From assembly GCA_017794825.1 (NCBI GenBank), contig CP051237.1, forward strand, positions 3,986,501 through 4,050,500: a DNA stretch of 64,000 nucleotides, given 5' to 3'. This document shows, piece by piece, positions 16,940 through 26,237 of the stretch (its first letter is position 1; the number at the start of each line of letters is the position of its first letter). This DNA is from Pararhizobium sp. GTDB lineage: Bacteria > Pseudomonadota > Alphaproteobacteria > Rhizobiales > Rhizobiaceae. Both the position numbers and the translations under genes were made by a program. The notes under the pieces are model-generated. The model was not told the origin of the DNA. It ran no database searches and worked only from the letters and a program-made list of their open reading frames with translations.

Positions 16940-18997
16940 ATGCGGGTTGCGACGGATGTCGGAGGAACGTTCACCGATCTCGTGTGCTTCGAAACGGATG
17001 AAAACGGCTATGCGACCATCCGGACCGCCAAGTCGGACACGACGCCGCCGAATTTCGAGCAGGGCGTGCTGAACGTGCTGGAAAAGGGCGGCGTCGATCC
17101 GTCCGAGATCGACTTTCTCGCCCACGGCACCACTGTCGTCATCAATGCGCTGACCGAGCGCAAGGGCGTCAAGGTCGGCCTGATCACCACCGACGGCTTT
17201 CGCGACATTCTCGAGATCGCGCGCGGCAACCGGCCCGACTTCTTCAATCTCCACTATCGCAAGCCTGCGCCCTTCGTGCAGCGCTATCTGCGCCGCGAAC
17301 TGCCCGGCCGCATGAGCTACAAGGGCGAGGAGTTGAAGCCCCTCGACATGTCGGGTCTTGCCGCGATCCTGGATGATTTCCGCGCTGAAGGCGTTGAGGC
17401 CGTAGCGGTGTGCTTCCTGCATTCCTACGCCAATCCGGCGCACGAACAGGCCGTGGTTGCAGAGATTGCAAAATTGTGGCCCGAGGTCTCGGTCGTGTCC
17501 TCGCACCAGATCACCCGCGAATGGCGCGAATACGAACGCACCAACACGGCGGTGCTTTCGGCCTACGTCCAGCCGACAGCGGAGCGCTACCTGAAACGGC
17601 TGCAGGACGGTCTCGCCGGCCGCGGTTTTTCGGGCAGCCCCTATATCATGCAGTCGAACTGCGGCGTGGATTCGCTGGAAGCGGTGTCGCGCATTCCCAT
17701 CACCATGGTGGAATCCGGCCCGGCGTCCGGCTTCTGGGGCGCGGCCGAACTCGGCAAGCTGATCGGCGAGACCAATGTGCTGGCCCTCGATATCGGCGGG
17801 ACGACGGCCAAGTGCTCGCTGATCGAGGACGGCCAAGTCAAGATCATGACCGACTACTGGATCGAGCGCGACCGGACGTCGGCCGGCTATCCTATCATGG
17901 TGCCGGTGGTCGATCTCGTCGAGATCGGCAATGGCGGCGGATCAATCGCCTGGGTCGACGATTTCGGCAAGCTGCATGTCGGTCCGCAATCGGCCGGCGC
18001 GCTGCCGGGGCCGGCGGCCTATGGCAAGGGCGGAACGGAAGCGACCACCACGGACGCCAATCTGTGGCTCGGCCGGATCAACAAGGATTATTTCTGCGGC
18101 GGCGCGATTGACGCCGACATGGAATCCGCGGGCCGCGCCATCGAGGCGGTCGCCGACAAGCTGGGCGTCGATGCTGCGGAGGCGGCGCGCGGCATCGTCC
18201 GAATCGCCAACAACAACATGGTCAACGCGCTGAAGCTCGTTTCGCTCAATCGCGGCTTCGACCCGCGCGACTTCACGCTGGTCGCCTTCGGTGGCGGCGG
18301 CGCCATGCACGCAGTGGCGCTCGCCTCGGAGCTCGGCGTCAAGAAGGTGGTGGTGCCGGCCGGCGCTTCCGTCTTCTCGGCCTGGGGCATGATGATGTCG
18401 GACCTCCGGCGCGACTATTTCATCACCCGGCTGGTCGACCTGGAGGCCGGCGGGGCGGACAGCATCGAGTCCCTGTTCGCGGAAACCGAAGAGGGCGCCC
18501 GCAAGCAGTTCGCGGACGAGGGGATCGATCCGGCGAAGGTCACCTTCCTGCGCTACGGCAAGTTCCGCTATCAGAATCAGGAACACACGACGGAAGTGCT
18601 GCTTCCCGAAGGCGCGGTGACCGATGCGGAGCTCGCGAAGATCCGCGATCTGTTCCACGAGACCTACGAGCGAGAATACACCTACCGGCTCGACGCGCCG
18701 GTCGAGATGGTCGGCATCCACCTCGTGGCGTCCGCCGAGGTCGGCAAGCTGACCATGAAGCCGGAGCCGCTGGGCGACGCCGACGCATCCGGCGCGCTGA
18801 AAGGCCGCCGCGAGGTCGATTTCGCGCTCGAAGGCAGCCACGACAGCGCGATCTATGACGGGTTGAAGCTGAAGCCGGGCATGAAATTCACCGGACCGGC
18901 GATCATCGAGGATCCGGGCACGACCGTCGTCATCAATCCGGGCTGCGGCGTCGATATCGACGCCTACGGCAATATCCACATCGACATGAAGGTTTGA
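16940..18997 (+). CDS. Hydantoinase/oxoprolinase subunit A (HyuA)
   Basis: A 685-residue ATP-dependent amide-ring hydrolase subunit of the ASKHA fold. It has the N-terminal phosphate-1 motif DVGGTFTDLV, the central LDIGGTTAK and the C-terminal hydantoinase domain. It works with HyuB to open hydantoins, 5-oxoproline or lactams with ATP hydrolysis. The ATG at 16940 is preferred because GAGGGG lies seven bases upstream. An ATG at 16925 overlapping the GAF stop is also in frame. The substrate cannot be read from sequence. Confidence 0.88.
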   Translation: MRVATDVGGTFTDLVCFETDENGYATIRTAKSDTTPPNFEQGVLNVLEKGGVDPSEIDFLAHGTTVVINALTERKGVKVGLITTDGFRDILEIARGNRPDFFNLHYRKPAPFVQRYLRRELPGRMSYKGEELKPLDMSGLAAILDDFRAEGVEAVAVCFLHSYANPAHEQAVVAEIAKLWPEVSVVSSHQITREWREYERTNTAVLSAYVQPTAERYLKRLQDGLAGRGFSGSPYIMQSNCGVDSLEAVSRIPITMVESGPASGFWGAAELGKLIGETNVLALDIGGTTAKCSLIEDGQVKIMTDYWIERDRTSAGYPIMVPVVDLVEIGNGGGSIAWVDDFGKLHVGPQSAGALPGPAAYGKGGTEATTTDANLWLGRINKDYFCGGAIDADMESAGRAIEAVADKLGVDAAEAARGIVRIANNNMVNALKLVSLNRGFDPRDFTLVAFGGGGAMHAVALASELGVKKVVVPAGASVFSAWGMMMSDLRRDYFITRLVDLEAGGADSIESLFAETEEGARKQFADEGIDPAKVTFLRYGKFRYQNQEHTTEVLLPEGAVTDAELAKIRDLFHETYEREYTYRLDAPVEMVGIHLVASAEVGKLTMKPEPLGDADASGALKGRREVDFALEGSHDSAIYDGLKLKPGMKFTGPAIIEDPGTTVVINPGCGVDIDAYGNIHIDMKV

Positions 18998-19009
18998 GGG
19001 AGGCGTATT

Positions 19010-20674
19010 GTGAGCAATCCGACGAACGATCCGATCACCCTGGAAATCATCCAGAACTCCCTTCAGGCGACGGCCGACGAGATGTTCGCCGCAATGCGTA
19101 AGACTGCCATGAGCTCGATCATCTACGAGGTGCTCGACATGGGCACCGGCATCATGGACGCCAAGGGTATGCTGGCCTCGTCCGGCGCCGGCATTCCAGC
19201 CTTCATAGGAGTCCTCGACAAGGCGGTGCAGGTCATCATCGCCAAGTTCGACAAGCCTGGCGACGTCGAACCTGGCGACGTCTTCGTGACGAACGACCCG
19301 TATTACGGCGGCGTGACCCACCTGAACGACATCGTGGTGGCGATGCCGGTTTTCGCCGACGGCCGCATCATCGCCTGGACGGCGAATATCGCGCACAATT
19401 CCGATGTCGGCGGCATGGCGCCCGGATCGCTGTCCGGTGAGGCGACCGAGATCTTCCAGGAGGGACTGCGCCTTCCGGCGGTCAAGGTTATCTCGAAGGG
19501 CGAGCTGATCAAGCCGGTAATGGATATCATCAAGGTCAACTCCCGCATGCCCGACGTGCTGGAAGGCGACGTCTGGGCGGCGATCGCCTCCGTGCGCGTC
19601 GGCGACAAGCGGCTGCGCGAGATCGCGGCCAAATACGGCACGGCGACCTTCGAGCGCGCGATGGAATCCTTCATGGATTTCGGCGAGAAGGTGTCGCGCG
19701 CAGCGCTTGCCGAACTGCCGCAGGGCACATTCGAACTGTCGGAAGAGCAGGACGACGGCAGGACCTTCAACGTCAAGATCACCATCGGACCGGACGAATT
19801 CCTGGTCGATCTGCGCGACAATCCCGACCAGTCCAACAACCCCGTCAACACCAGCCGAGACGGCGTGATGGTGGCGGCGCAGATGATCTTCAAATCGCTG
19901 ACGGATCCGTATTCGCCGGCGAATGGCGGCTCGTTCCGGCCGATCAATCTGCTGACGCGCGAAGGGTCGGTCTTCCATGCGAAGGAGCCGGCGCCGATCG
20001 GCTTCTATTACGAGATCGAACTGCGGGTCTACGACATCATGTGGCGGTGTCTCGCCGCGCATATGCCGGATCGCCTTGCGGCCGGGCATTTCGCTTCCGT
20101 TTGCGGCACGTTCATCGGAGGCATCCATCCGGACACCGGGCGGCAATACACGATCATCGAGCCGCAGCTCGGCGGCTGGGGCGCGAGCCGGCAGGGCGAC
20201 GGCAACAGCGCCGTCTTCTGCGGCTTCCACGGCGAGACCTATAATTGTCCGGCCGAGATCAACGAGGCTCGCAACGGGCTCTATGTCGACCAGCTGCGGC
20301 TGAACATGGAGCCGGGCGGCGAAGGCAAGTTCACCGGCGGACGCGGCATCGTGATGGATTACCGGGTGCGCGCCGACAACGGCTTTCTTACGGCCGGCTA
20401 CACACGGTCGAAATTCCCGGCCTGGGGCGTCGAGGGCGGCCATGACGGCTCGCCCAACTACGTCGAATTCCGGCCGAAAGAGGGGGAACCGGAGCGGTTC
20501 GCCTTCGTGTCGGGTCTCGCCACGCATCGCGACGACGTCATTCGCGTCGTCACCGGCAACGGAGCCGGATTGGGCGATCCGAAGGAGCGCGATCCGGACA
20601 AGGTGCGCAGCGACGTGAAGAACGGGCTTCTCAGCGCCGAACGGGCTCTCGAGGTCTACGGCGTCAAGGTCTGA
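19010..20674 (+). CDS. Hydantoinase/oxoprolinase subunit B (HyuB), first copy
   Basis: A 554-residue HyuB-family subunit starting at a GTG 12 bases after hyuA. Family blocks present include FVTNDPYYGGVTHLNDIVV, GGMAPGSLSGEATEIFQEG and EPQLGGWGASRQGDGNSAVF. It would complex with HyuA in an ATP-dependent cyclic-amide hydrolase. A clear paralogue occurs four genes downstream (22641), sharing long blocks such as EVLDxGTG and SSGAGIP, so the operon has two B subunits for one A subunit. Confidence 0.88.
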   Translation: MSNPTNDPITLEIIQNSLQATADEMFAAMRKTAMSSIIYEVLDMGTGIMDAKGMLASSGAGIPAFIGVLDKAVQVIIAKFDKPGDVEPGDVFVTNDPYYGGVTHLNDIVVAMPVFADGRIIAWTANIAHNSDVGGMAPGSLSGEATEIFQEGLRLPAVKVISKGELIKPVMDIIKVNSRMPDVLEGDVWAAIASVRVGDKRLREIAAKYGTATFERAMESFMDFGEKVSRAALAELPQGTFELSEEQDDGRTFNVKITIGPDEFLVDLRDNPDQSNNPVNTSRDGVMVAAQMIFKSLTDPYSPANGGSFRPINLLTREGSVFHAKEPAPIGFYYEIELRVYDIMWRCLAAHMPDRLAAGHFASVCGTFIGGIHPDTGRQYTIIEPQLGGWGASRQGDGNSAVFCGFHGETYNCPAEINEARNGLYVDQLRLNMEPGGEGKFTGGRGIVMDYRVRADNGFLTAGYTRSKFPAWGVEGGHDGSPNYVEFRPKEGEPERFAFVSGLATHRDDVIRVVTGNGAGLGDPKERDPDKVRSDVKNGLLSAERALEVYGVKV

Positions 20675-20695
20675 GCGAAAACGGGAGGAACCGAC

Positions 20696-21523
20696 ATGGC
20701 GCAGGCGCCTGTGAAGATCATGTATCTCAACCCGATCGGGCAAAGCGGCGACGACGGAATCTTCGCCGACATGGCGCGCGAACACAAGCTGCCCGGCACG
20801 GAGGTGCATGTTGCGTCGCTCCCTGCGACGGACGGCGCGTTCACGCATATCGAGTACCGATCCTACGAGGCGATCGTCACGCGCGGCATCATCCGAGCCG
20901 TGCGGGCGGCTGCGCGCGAGGGGTTCGACGCCCTGGCGATCGGCTGCTTCTACGATACGGCGCTGCACGATGCGCGCGAGATCTCCGGCGAGATGGTGGT
21001 GACGGCGCCCTGTTTTGCTTCCTGCGAAATCGCCGTCAGCCTTGCCAACCGGTTTGGCGTCATCGTCGGGCGGCGCAAATGGGTCGACCAGATGGAGGGA
21101 AATGTACGCGACTACGGCCACGTCGCCCGGCTTTCGGGCTTCTATCACGTAGAGCTCGGGGTCAACGATTTCCAGACAGACCATGACCGCACCGCGCAAT
21201 GCCTGCTCGACGCCGGCCGCAAGGCGGTCGAAGAAGACTACGCCGAGGCGCTGATTCTCGGCTGCACGCTGGAGGTCGGGTTCTACGCCGAACTCGAAAA
21301 ACTGCTCGGCGTTCCGGTGATCGATCCGTCGATCGCAGCGCTCAAGCGGGCGGAATATGCGGCGCTTCTGAAACGCCAGTGCGGCTGGAAACCGAGCAGG
21401 AAATGGTCCTGCGAAGCGCCGCCTGAAGAGGAAATCGACCGTTTCGGCGGGTTCGACGATGGCGAGGCCTTCGGCAACCGCATCGTGGTCGAGGCCACGT
21501 CCGCGGTGAGCGAAGCAGCCTGA
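20696..21523 (+). CDS. Aspartate/glutamate/hydantoin-type racemase
   Basis: A 275-residue member of the Asp/Glu/hydantoin racemase superfamily. Two cysteines stand where the catalytic pair is expected: AIGCFYDTALHDA in the first half and LILGCTLEVGF in the second. These enzymes interconvert enantiomers by two-base proton transfer. In a hydantoinase operon the likely role is to racemise a hydantoin or related cyclic substrate so that both isomers can be used. A maleate-isomerase-like activity is an alternative. A GGGAGG site precedes the ATG. Confidence 0.82.
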   Translation: MAQAPVKIMYLNPIGQSGDDGIFADMAREHKLPGTEVHVASLPATDGAFTHIEYRSYEAIVTRGIIRAVRAAAREGFDALAIGCFYDTALHDAREISGEMVVTAPCFASCEIAVSLANRFGVIVGRRKWVDQMEGNVRDYGHVARLSGFYHVELGVNDFQTDHDRTAQCLLDAGRKAVEEDYAEALILGCTLEVGFYAELEKLLGVPVIDPSIAALKRAEYAALLKRQCGWKPSRKWSCEAPPEEEIDRFGGFDDGEAFGNRIVVEATSAVSEAA

Positions 21524-21550
21524 CTGAATTTTTTGAGAAAGAGGAATGAG

Positions 21551-22636
21551 ATGAGCGAAAAAATGCAGGCGCTGCGCGCGGCGATGGCGCGGAATTCGGT
21601 AGACCTGGCGGCGCTCGGGCCGGGACCCAACATGCACTGGCTGCTCGGATTCCATCCGCACGCGGACGAAAGGCCCTGCATGCTGATGGTCGGTCCGGAG
21701 AAAGAGGCGTTTTTGATGCCGGCCCTCAACGCCGAGGGATCGCGGGAATCGACGGATATCGCGTTCTTCGAATGGGATGACGCGGACGGCCCGGCCGACG
21801 CGCTTGAAAAAACGCTGGCGCATGTCGGCGCCAAAGGCGCGCGCAACGTCGTCATCGATGAAACGATGCGCGCGGATTTCGCGCTGTCCGTGCTCGACGC
21901 GCTGCCGGGCGCCAAACATCACTTTACGGACACCACCGTCGGTCCGTTGCGGATGAAGAAGAGCGAGGTCGAGTTCGCCGAACTGAAGATGAACGCCGGC
22001 ATTGCCGACAAGGCCATGCAGGCCGCTTTCAACGCCATCCGGCCCGGCATGCGCGAGCTGGAAGCGGCCGACATCATCGGCAAGGTTTTCGACGAGCATG
22101 GCGCAAAGCCGCTGTTCCGGATCGTCGGCGCAGGCCGAAACGGGGCGTTTCCCCATCACCATACCGGCGATACCGTTATCCGCGAGGGCGACGCCATCGT
22201 CATCGATATCGGCGCGCAGAAAGGCGATTTCTCATCCGACATCACGCGCATGGTGGTGGTGGGCGAAAGTCCGGAAGGGTACGAAGACGTGCACACCGTT
22301 GTGGAAGCCGCGGTGCAGGCCGCTCTCGCGGCTTCCCGTCCGGGCGCGCGGGCGCGCGACGTCGATCAAGCGGCGCGGGACGTGATCACGGCCGCCGGAT
22401 ACGGCCCGTATTTCGTGCATCGAACCGGCCATGGCATGGGCATCGAACCCCACGAGCCGCCATGGGTAACGTCAACCTCGGAAACGATCCTCGAACCTGG
22501 AATGGTGTATTCCATCGAGCCCGGCATCTATCTGCCCGACCGCTTCGGCCTCCGGCTCGAGGATATCGTCTTCCTGCGCGAGGACGGCCCGGAAATCCTG
22601 TCGGAGCTCCCGCGCGACGCGTTTCGGGTGAGGTAA
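21551..22636 (+). CDS. M24-family metallohydrolase (Xaa-Pro dipeptidase/creatinase fold)
   Basis: A 361-residue pita-bread-fold enzyme. The five metal ligands of the peptidase branch are visible: the two Asp of VIDIGAQKGDFSSDITRM, the His of HRTGHGMGIEPHEPP, the Glu of EPGMVYSIEPGIY and the Glu of RLEDIVF. It is therefore probably a metallopeptidase rather than the metal-free creatinase. AAAGAGG precedes the ATG at 21551. It lies between the racemase and the second hyuB and may cleave the opened product, such as an N-acyl or dipeptide-like intermediate. Confidence 0.85.
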   Translation: MSEKMQALRAAMARNSVDLAALGPGPNMHWLLGFHPHADERPCMLMVGPEKEAFLMPALNAEGSRESTDIAFFEWDDADGPADALEKTLAHVGAKGARNVVIDETMRADFALSVLDALPGAKHHFTDTTVGPLRMKKSEVEFAELKMNAGIADKAMQAAFNAIRPGMRELEAADIIGKVFDEHGAKPLFRIVGAGRNGAFPHHHTGDTVIREGDAIVIDIGAQKGDFSSDITRMVVVGESPEGYEDVHTVVEAAVQAALAASRPGARARDVDQAARDVITAAGYGPYFVHRTGHGMGIEPHEPPWVTSTSETILEPGMVYSIEPGIYLPDRFGLRLEDIVFLREDGPEILSELPRDAFRVR

Positions 22637-22640
22637 CGTC

Positions 22641-24212
22641 ATGACTGCCGGGACCGCCACCGATCAGTTCACCGCCTCGGTGATCCAGGCGAGCCTCGTC
22701 GCGGCCGCCGACGAGATGTTCGCGGTCCTGCGCAAGACCGCGATGAGCCCGATCATCTACGAGGTGCTCGATGTCGGGACCGGCGTCACCGACGCCGACG
22801 GCGAACTGGTGAGTTCCGGGGCGGGCATTCCGACATTCGTCGGTGTGCTCGACAAGGCGGTCAAGCGGATCGTCGAACTGCACGGCAAGGAGATGATCCT
22901 GCCCGGCGACATGTATGTGACCAACGATCCCTATTATGGCGGGGTCACGCATCTCAACGACGTGGTGATCGCGCTTCCGGTATTCGCGGATGGCAAACTG
23001 ATCGCCTGGACGGCCTCCATCGCGCACTGGAACGACATTGGCGGCCGGGTGGCCGGCTCCATGTCGACAGAAGCGAGTGAGATCTTTCAGGAAGGCCTGA
23101 GACTGCCCGCTGTGAAGCTGATGCAGGGCGGCAAGCCGATCGCCGCCGTCTTCGACATCATATCCGCCAATTCCAGGCTTCCCGATTTTGCGCGGGGCGA
23201 CCTCTGGGCGCAGGTCGCAGCGTCGCGCATCGCCGAAAAGCGGCTTGTCGAACTGGTCGCAACCTATGGCGCGGAGGCGTTTGAAGCGGCGCTCGACATG
23301 CTTTTCGAGGAGGGCGAGCGGCGCGCCAGGGCGGGCCTTGCGACACTTCCTGAAGGGACTTACACCATCGAGGAAGAACAGGATGACGGCGCGATCTGGC
23401 GCGCGTCGATCACCGTCTCAGGCGACACGTTCACGGTGGATCTTCGCGGCAATCCGGAGCAGCGGGCCGCTCCCTACAACACCAGCCGCGACGGCGCGGT
23501 GATCTCCGCCCAGATGATCTTCAAGGCGCTGTCCGATCCGACGCTCTTCGCCAACGCCGGGTCGTTCCGGATGCTGGAAGTGCTGACGACGCCGGGCACG
23601 ATTTTCCACGCGACGGGGGTTGCGCCGCATGGCTATTATTTTGAAACCCGGATCCGGCTCTACGACATGCTGTGGCAATGCATCGCCAGGGCGATGCCGG
23701 ACCGGTTGCCGGCCGGCCATTTCGCATCGATCTGCGGCACGGTGATCGCCGGAAAGCACCCGGATCACGGGCGTCGCTTCACCATGGTGGAGCCGCAGAT
23801 GGGCGGCTGGGGCGCGACGGCCGAGCGCGACGGGCTGGACGCCATGTATTCCTGCAGTCACGGCGAAACCTTCAACTGTCCGGTCGAAATCGCCGAAACG
23901 CGCTACGGCCTCGATGTCGAATACAAGAAGCTCAACGACAGCGACGAGGGTCGTGGTCTCCACACGGGAGGCAAGGGGCTTGCGCTTGCCTACAGGTTGA
24001 GAGGTCCGGCGCTGCTTTCGGCCGGCTTCAGCCGCAACAGGCAGCCGGTCTGGGGGCTGAATGGCGGTGAAGCGGGCGGCACGAACGGATTTGCAATCCG
24101 CCGGCATGACGGGACCACGACCGATCACGCATTCGCCAGCGGCGTGGAACTGGAGGCGGGAGACACGATCCTGATCCATACGGCCAATGGCGGCGGCTGG
24201 GGGAAAGCTTGA
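22641..24212 (+). CDS. Hydantoinase/oxoprolinase subunit B (HyuB), second copy
   Basis: A 523-residue paralogue of the HyuB encoded at 19010, starting four bases after the M24 gene. It retains the family blocks YVTNDPYYGGVTHLNDVVI, EPQMGGWGATAERDGLDAMY and GEAGGTNGF. It is the last gene of the operon and has no second HyuA beside it. It may assemble with the single HyuA to form an enzyme of different specificity, or be a duplicate taking on a new role. Confidence 0.88.
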   Translation: MTAGTATDQFTASVIQASLVAAADEMFAVLRKTAMSPIIYEVLDVGTGVTDADGELVSSGAGIPTFVGVLDKAVKRIVELHGKEMILPGDMYVTNDPYYGGVTHLNDVVIALPVFADGKLIAWTASIAHWNDIGGRVAGSMSTEASEIFQEGLRLPAVKLMQGGKPIAAVFDIISANSRLPDFARGDLWAQVAASRIAEKRLVELVATYGAEAFEAALDMLFEEGERRARAGLATLPEGTYTIEEEQDDGAIWRASITVSGDTFTVDLRGNPEQRAAPYNTSRDGAVISAQMIFKALSDPTLFANAGSFRMLEVLTTPGTIFHATGVAPHGYYFETRIRLYDMLWQCIARAMPDRLPAGHFASICGTVIAGKHPDHGRRFTMVEPQMGGWGATAERDGLDAMYSCSHGETFNCPVEIAETRYGLDVEYKKLNDSDEGRGLHTGGKGLALAYRLRGPALLSAGFSRNRQPVWGLNGGEAGGTNGFAIRRHDGTTTDHAFASGVELEAGDTILIHTANGGGWGKA

Positions 24213-24266
24213 ATCTGACTGACAGTACAACCGCCCGTACAAATTAACCCACTCTTACGAACGTTT

Positions 24267-24286
24267 AGGAATCCTTAGGGATTCTT
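24267..24286. terminator. Short stem-loop downstream of the hydantoinase operon
   Basis: AGGAATCC and GGATTCTT (one G-T pair) enclose the loop TTAG, 54 bases after the last hyuB stop codon. No T-run follows. It may mark the operon end or lie in the leader of the small gene at 24334. Confidence 0.3.
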
Positions 24287-24333
24287 GTCGGGACTGCGCG
24301 GCATGGTGCCCTTGGGTTCACAAGGAGAGGACC

Positions 24334-24525
24334 ATGCTTTTACCTCAAACGCCTTATCGAGCCGCGTCGAGGTTCGATCTCAAATTCCACAGTCTGTTGC
24401 GGGAATTTTTTGCAATATTTGACACATTCGCGACCCGGCCTCCACCGGCACCCGAAACAGTTCTGGATGCGGATATTCGTCGTGAAGAGGCGCGCCGCAG
24501 AGTCGACAGGTTGCTGTCGTTGTGA
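24334..24525 (+). CDS. Small protein of unknown function (63 aa)
   Basis: A 63-residue ORF with a strong ribosome site (AAGGAGAGG) five to eight bases before its ATG. It has an aromatic/hydrophobic middle (FHSLLREFFAIFDTF), a proline-rich turn and a charged C-terminal helix (REEARRRVDRLLSL). No family recognised. Its stop codon abuts the stop of the convergent regulator gene with no gap. The ribosome site and composition suggest it is real, but no homology supports it. Confidence 0.45.
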   Translation: MLLPQTPYRAASRFDLKFHSLLREFFAIFDTFATRPPPAPETVLDADIRREEARRRVDRLLSL

Positions 24526-26043
24526 TCAGTCCGGTATACCGCAATCCCTGAAGGCGGATCGGACTAGGCTGACATATTCAGGCGTCTGACATGGAGAGTC
24601 CTTCAAATACCCCGATCTTGTCGTCCACGGCGCTTGCTCCAGCAGCCTGGCCGCGTAAACCTGCGCTTCGTCTGTGCGGCCTGCTTTCCAGTATACCAAC
24701 ATAAGATGCAACAGCGTGGTTCCGAATTCGGGCGCATCCGCGTGGGCTTGCTTCAGGGTAGCGATGCTTTCCTCAATGCGGCCAGCCATCAGAAGAGCTC
24801 CACCGAGACCGCTTCGCACGTGACCAATGTTGGGGTCGAGCGGGTTGAGCCGGATGGATCGTTCGAAATGAGAAATCGCGGTATCGGTGTTGCCCACATA
24901 GTGGTTGCAGAACCCCGACTGGGTCAGAACGGCGCTCGAATTCGGATTTAGCTTGTATGCTTGCTGCAGGATCTTGACGCCACGCTCCTGTTGGCCGCCG
25001 ACATAAGCAATCAGCGTTCCAGCGAACGCCAGAGCCAAAGGATCGTTGCGGTGATCCTTCAGCACTTCCTCTGCAAGCGAAAGACCCGCGCGCGCCTCCT
25101 CAAATGTTATCCAGCGCGCTCCACAGGCCCATCCGTACAGCCTGCACATCAAAGCTTTTGCATCGACGTAGTGCGGATCCAGTTCCAAAGCGCGTTCAAG
25201 AAGGTCTTTGCTATAGAGAAACTGTTCCCTGTCTGCGAGCCTGTACACCTTTGGCGCCGCTTTCAGACACAGGTCATAGGCGCGGATGTCTTCTGTCGGT
25301 TTCGTACTTGCACGCATTGATTCCGAATTTCTGACATTTGGTTCGACCGCAGCCGCGACATGGTCTGCGACGTCGTCCTGCAGTTCGAAAATGTCCGGCA
25401 GATTCCCGTTGAAGCGGTCTGACCAGATCGTGTGGCTCGTCATGGCGTCCACAAGTTGAGTGTTGATACGCAAACGATCGTTGAACTGCTGAACGCTGCC
25501 CTCCAAGATATAGCGTACGCCGAGCTGCATGCCGACTTCACGCAGATCGATCACGCGGCCCTTCAGCGTGAAGGTCGAACTCGCCGAGATAACAAAAATG
25601 GTCGAGATCCGCGAAAGTGCCGCGACCAGATTGCTTACGATGCCGTCGACCAGATGCTCCTGTCCCGGATCGCCTGTGAGATTTGCAAACGGCAACACAG
25701 CCAGCGAAGGTTTGTCGGGCAAGGGAAGGGGATCAAACCGCCTTGGTTCGGTCATTGCTCCTTGAGGAAGCGTGAGCTGATAACCGACCCCTGGCACAGT
25801 GGCGATCGCACCGTGTCCCATCAGTTTGCGCAACGCAGAAATATGAACAGTAAGATTTCCCTCCTCGACGGTCAGATCGGTCCAGACCTTTCGCAGAAGT
25901 TCATCCTTGGATACGACGCGACCGGCGTTTTCGTACAAATAGGCCAGAATATCGAAAGCCCGCGCGCCAACTTTCCTCTGGACACCATCCACGAGGAGGC
26001 TCCGCATATCAGGGTTGATCTCGACTATTGGCGGAGTCGGCAT
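24526..26043 (-). CDS. Winged-helix (OmpR/CadC-type) regulator with TPR domain
   Basis: A 505-residue protein. Residues about 5-95 are a Trans_reg_C winged helix (VGARAFDILAYLYENAGRVVSKDELLRKVW). The middle part (about 110-240; SLAVLPFANLTGDPGQEHLVDGI) resembles the FlgO-like segment of adenylate-cyclase-associated regulators. The C-terminal half is made of TPR repeats. Unlike CadC, no membrane segment is visible, so it should be soluble. It is divergent from an ABC importer operon and might control it. The stimulus is unknown. Confidence 0.82.
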   Translation of the reverse strand: MPTPPIVEINPDMRSLLVDGVQRKVGARAFDILAYLYENAGRVVSKDELLRKVWTDLTVEEGNLTVHISALRKLMGHGAIATVPGVGYQLTLPQGAMTEPRRFDPLPLPDKPSLAVLPFANLTGDPGQEHLVDGIVSNLVAALSRISTIFVISASSTFTLKGRVIDLREVGMQLGVRYILEGSVQQFNDRLRINTQLVDAMTSHTIWSDRFNGNLPDIFELQDDVADHVAAAVEPNVRNSESMRASTKPTEDIRAYDLCLKAAPKVYRLADREQFLYSKDLLERALELDPHYVDAKALMCRLYGWACGARWITFEEARAGLSLAEEVLKDHRNDPLALAFAGTLIAYVGGQQERGVKILQQAYKLNPNSSAVLTQSGFCNHYVGNTDTAISHFERSIRLNPLDPNIGHVRSGLGGALLMAGRIEESIATLKQAHADAPEFGTTLLHLMLVYWKAGRTDEAQVYAARLLEQAPWTTRSGYLKDSPCQTPEYVSLVRSAFRDCGIPD

Positions 26044-26237
26044 TTTCGATCACGTTTCAACTGGTGATCATCGATACTAACCAATATTCACGGGACTCCA
26101 AGTGAAACGAAGATTGCGATGAAAATCCTGAATCCCGATAAATGGCCATAACGCCATCCACTGAAATATGAACGTCATACTCGCGGTTTAACCAGATCGG
26201 AACTGTTCAGTTTCCGACAAACCACGAGGACGACTCA

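Noticed and set aside
17942..22162. A 1406-codon open frame on the minus strand
   Set aside because: It lies antisense to hyuA, hyuB, the racemase and the M24 gene, all of which have clear domains and coupled starts. It is an artefact of high GC at third codon positions, and its translation is Arg/His/Asp-rich with no domain.
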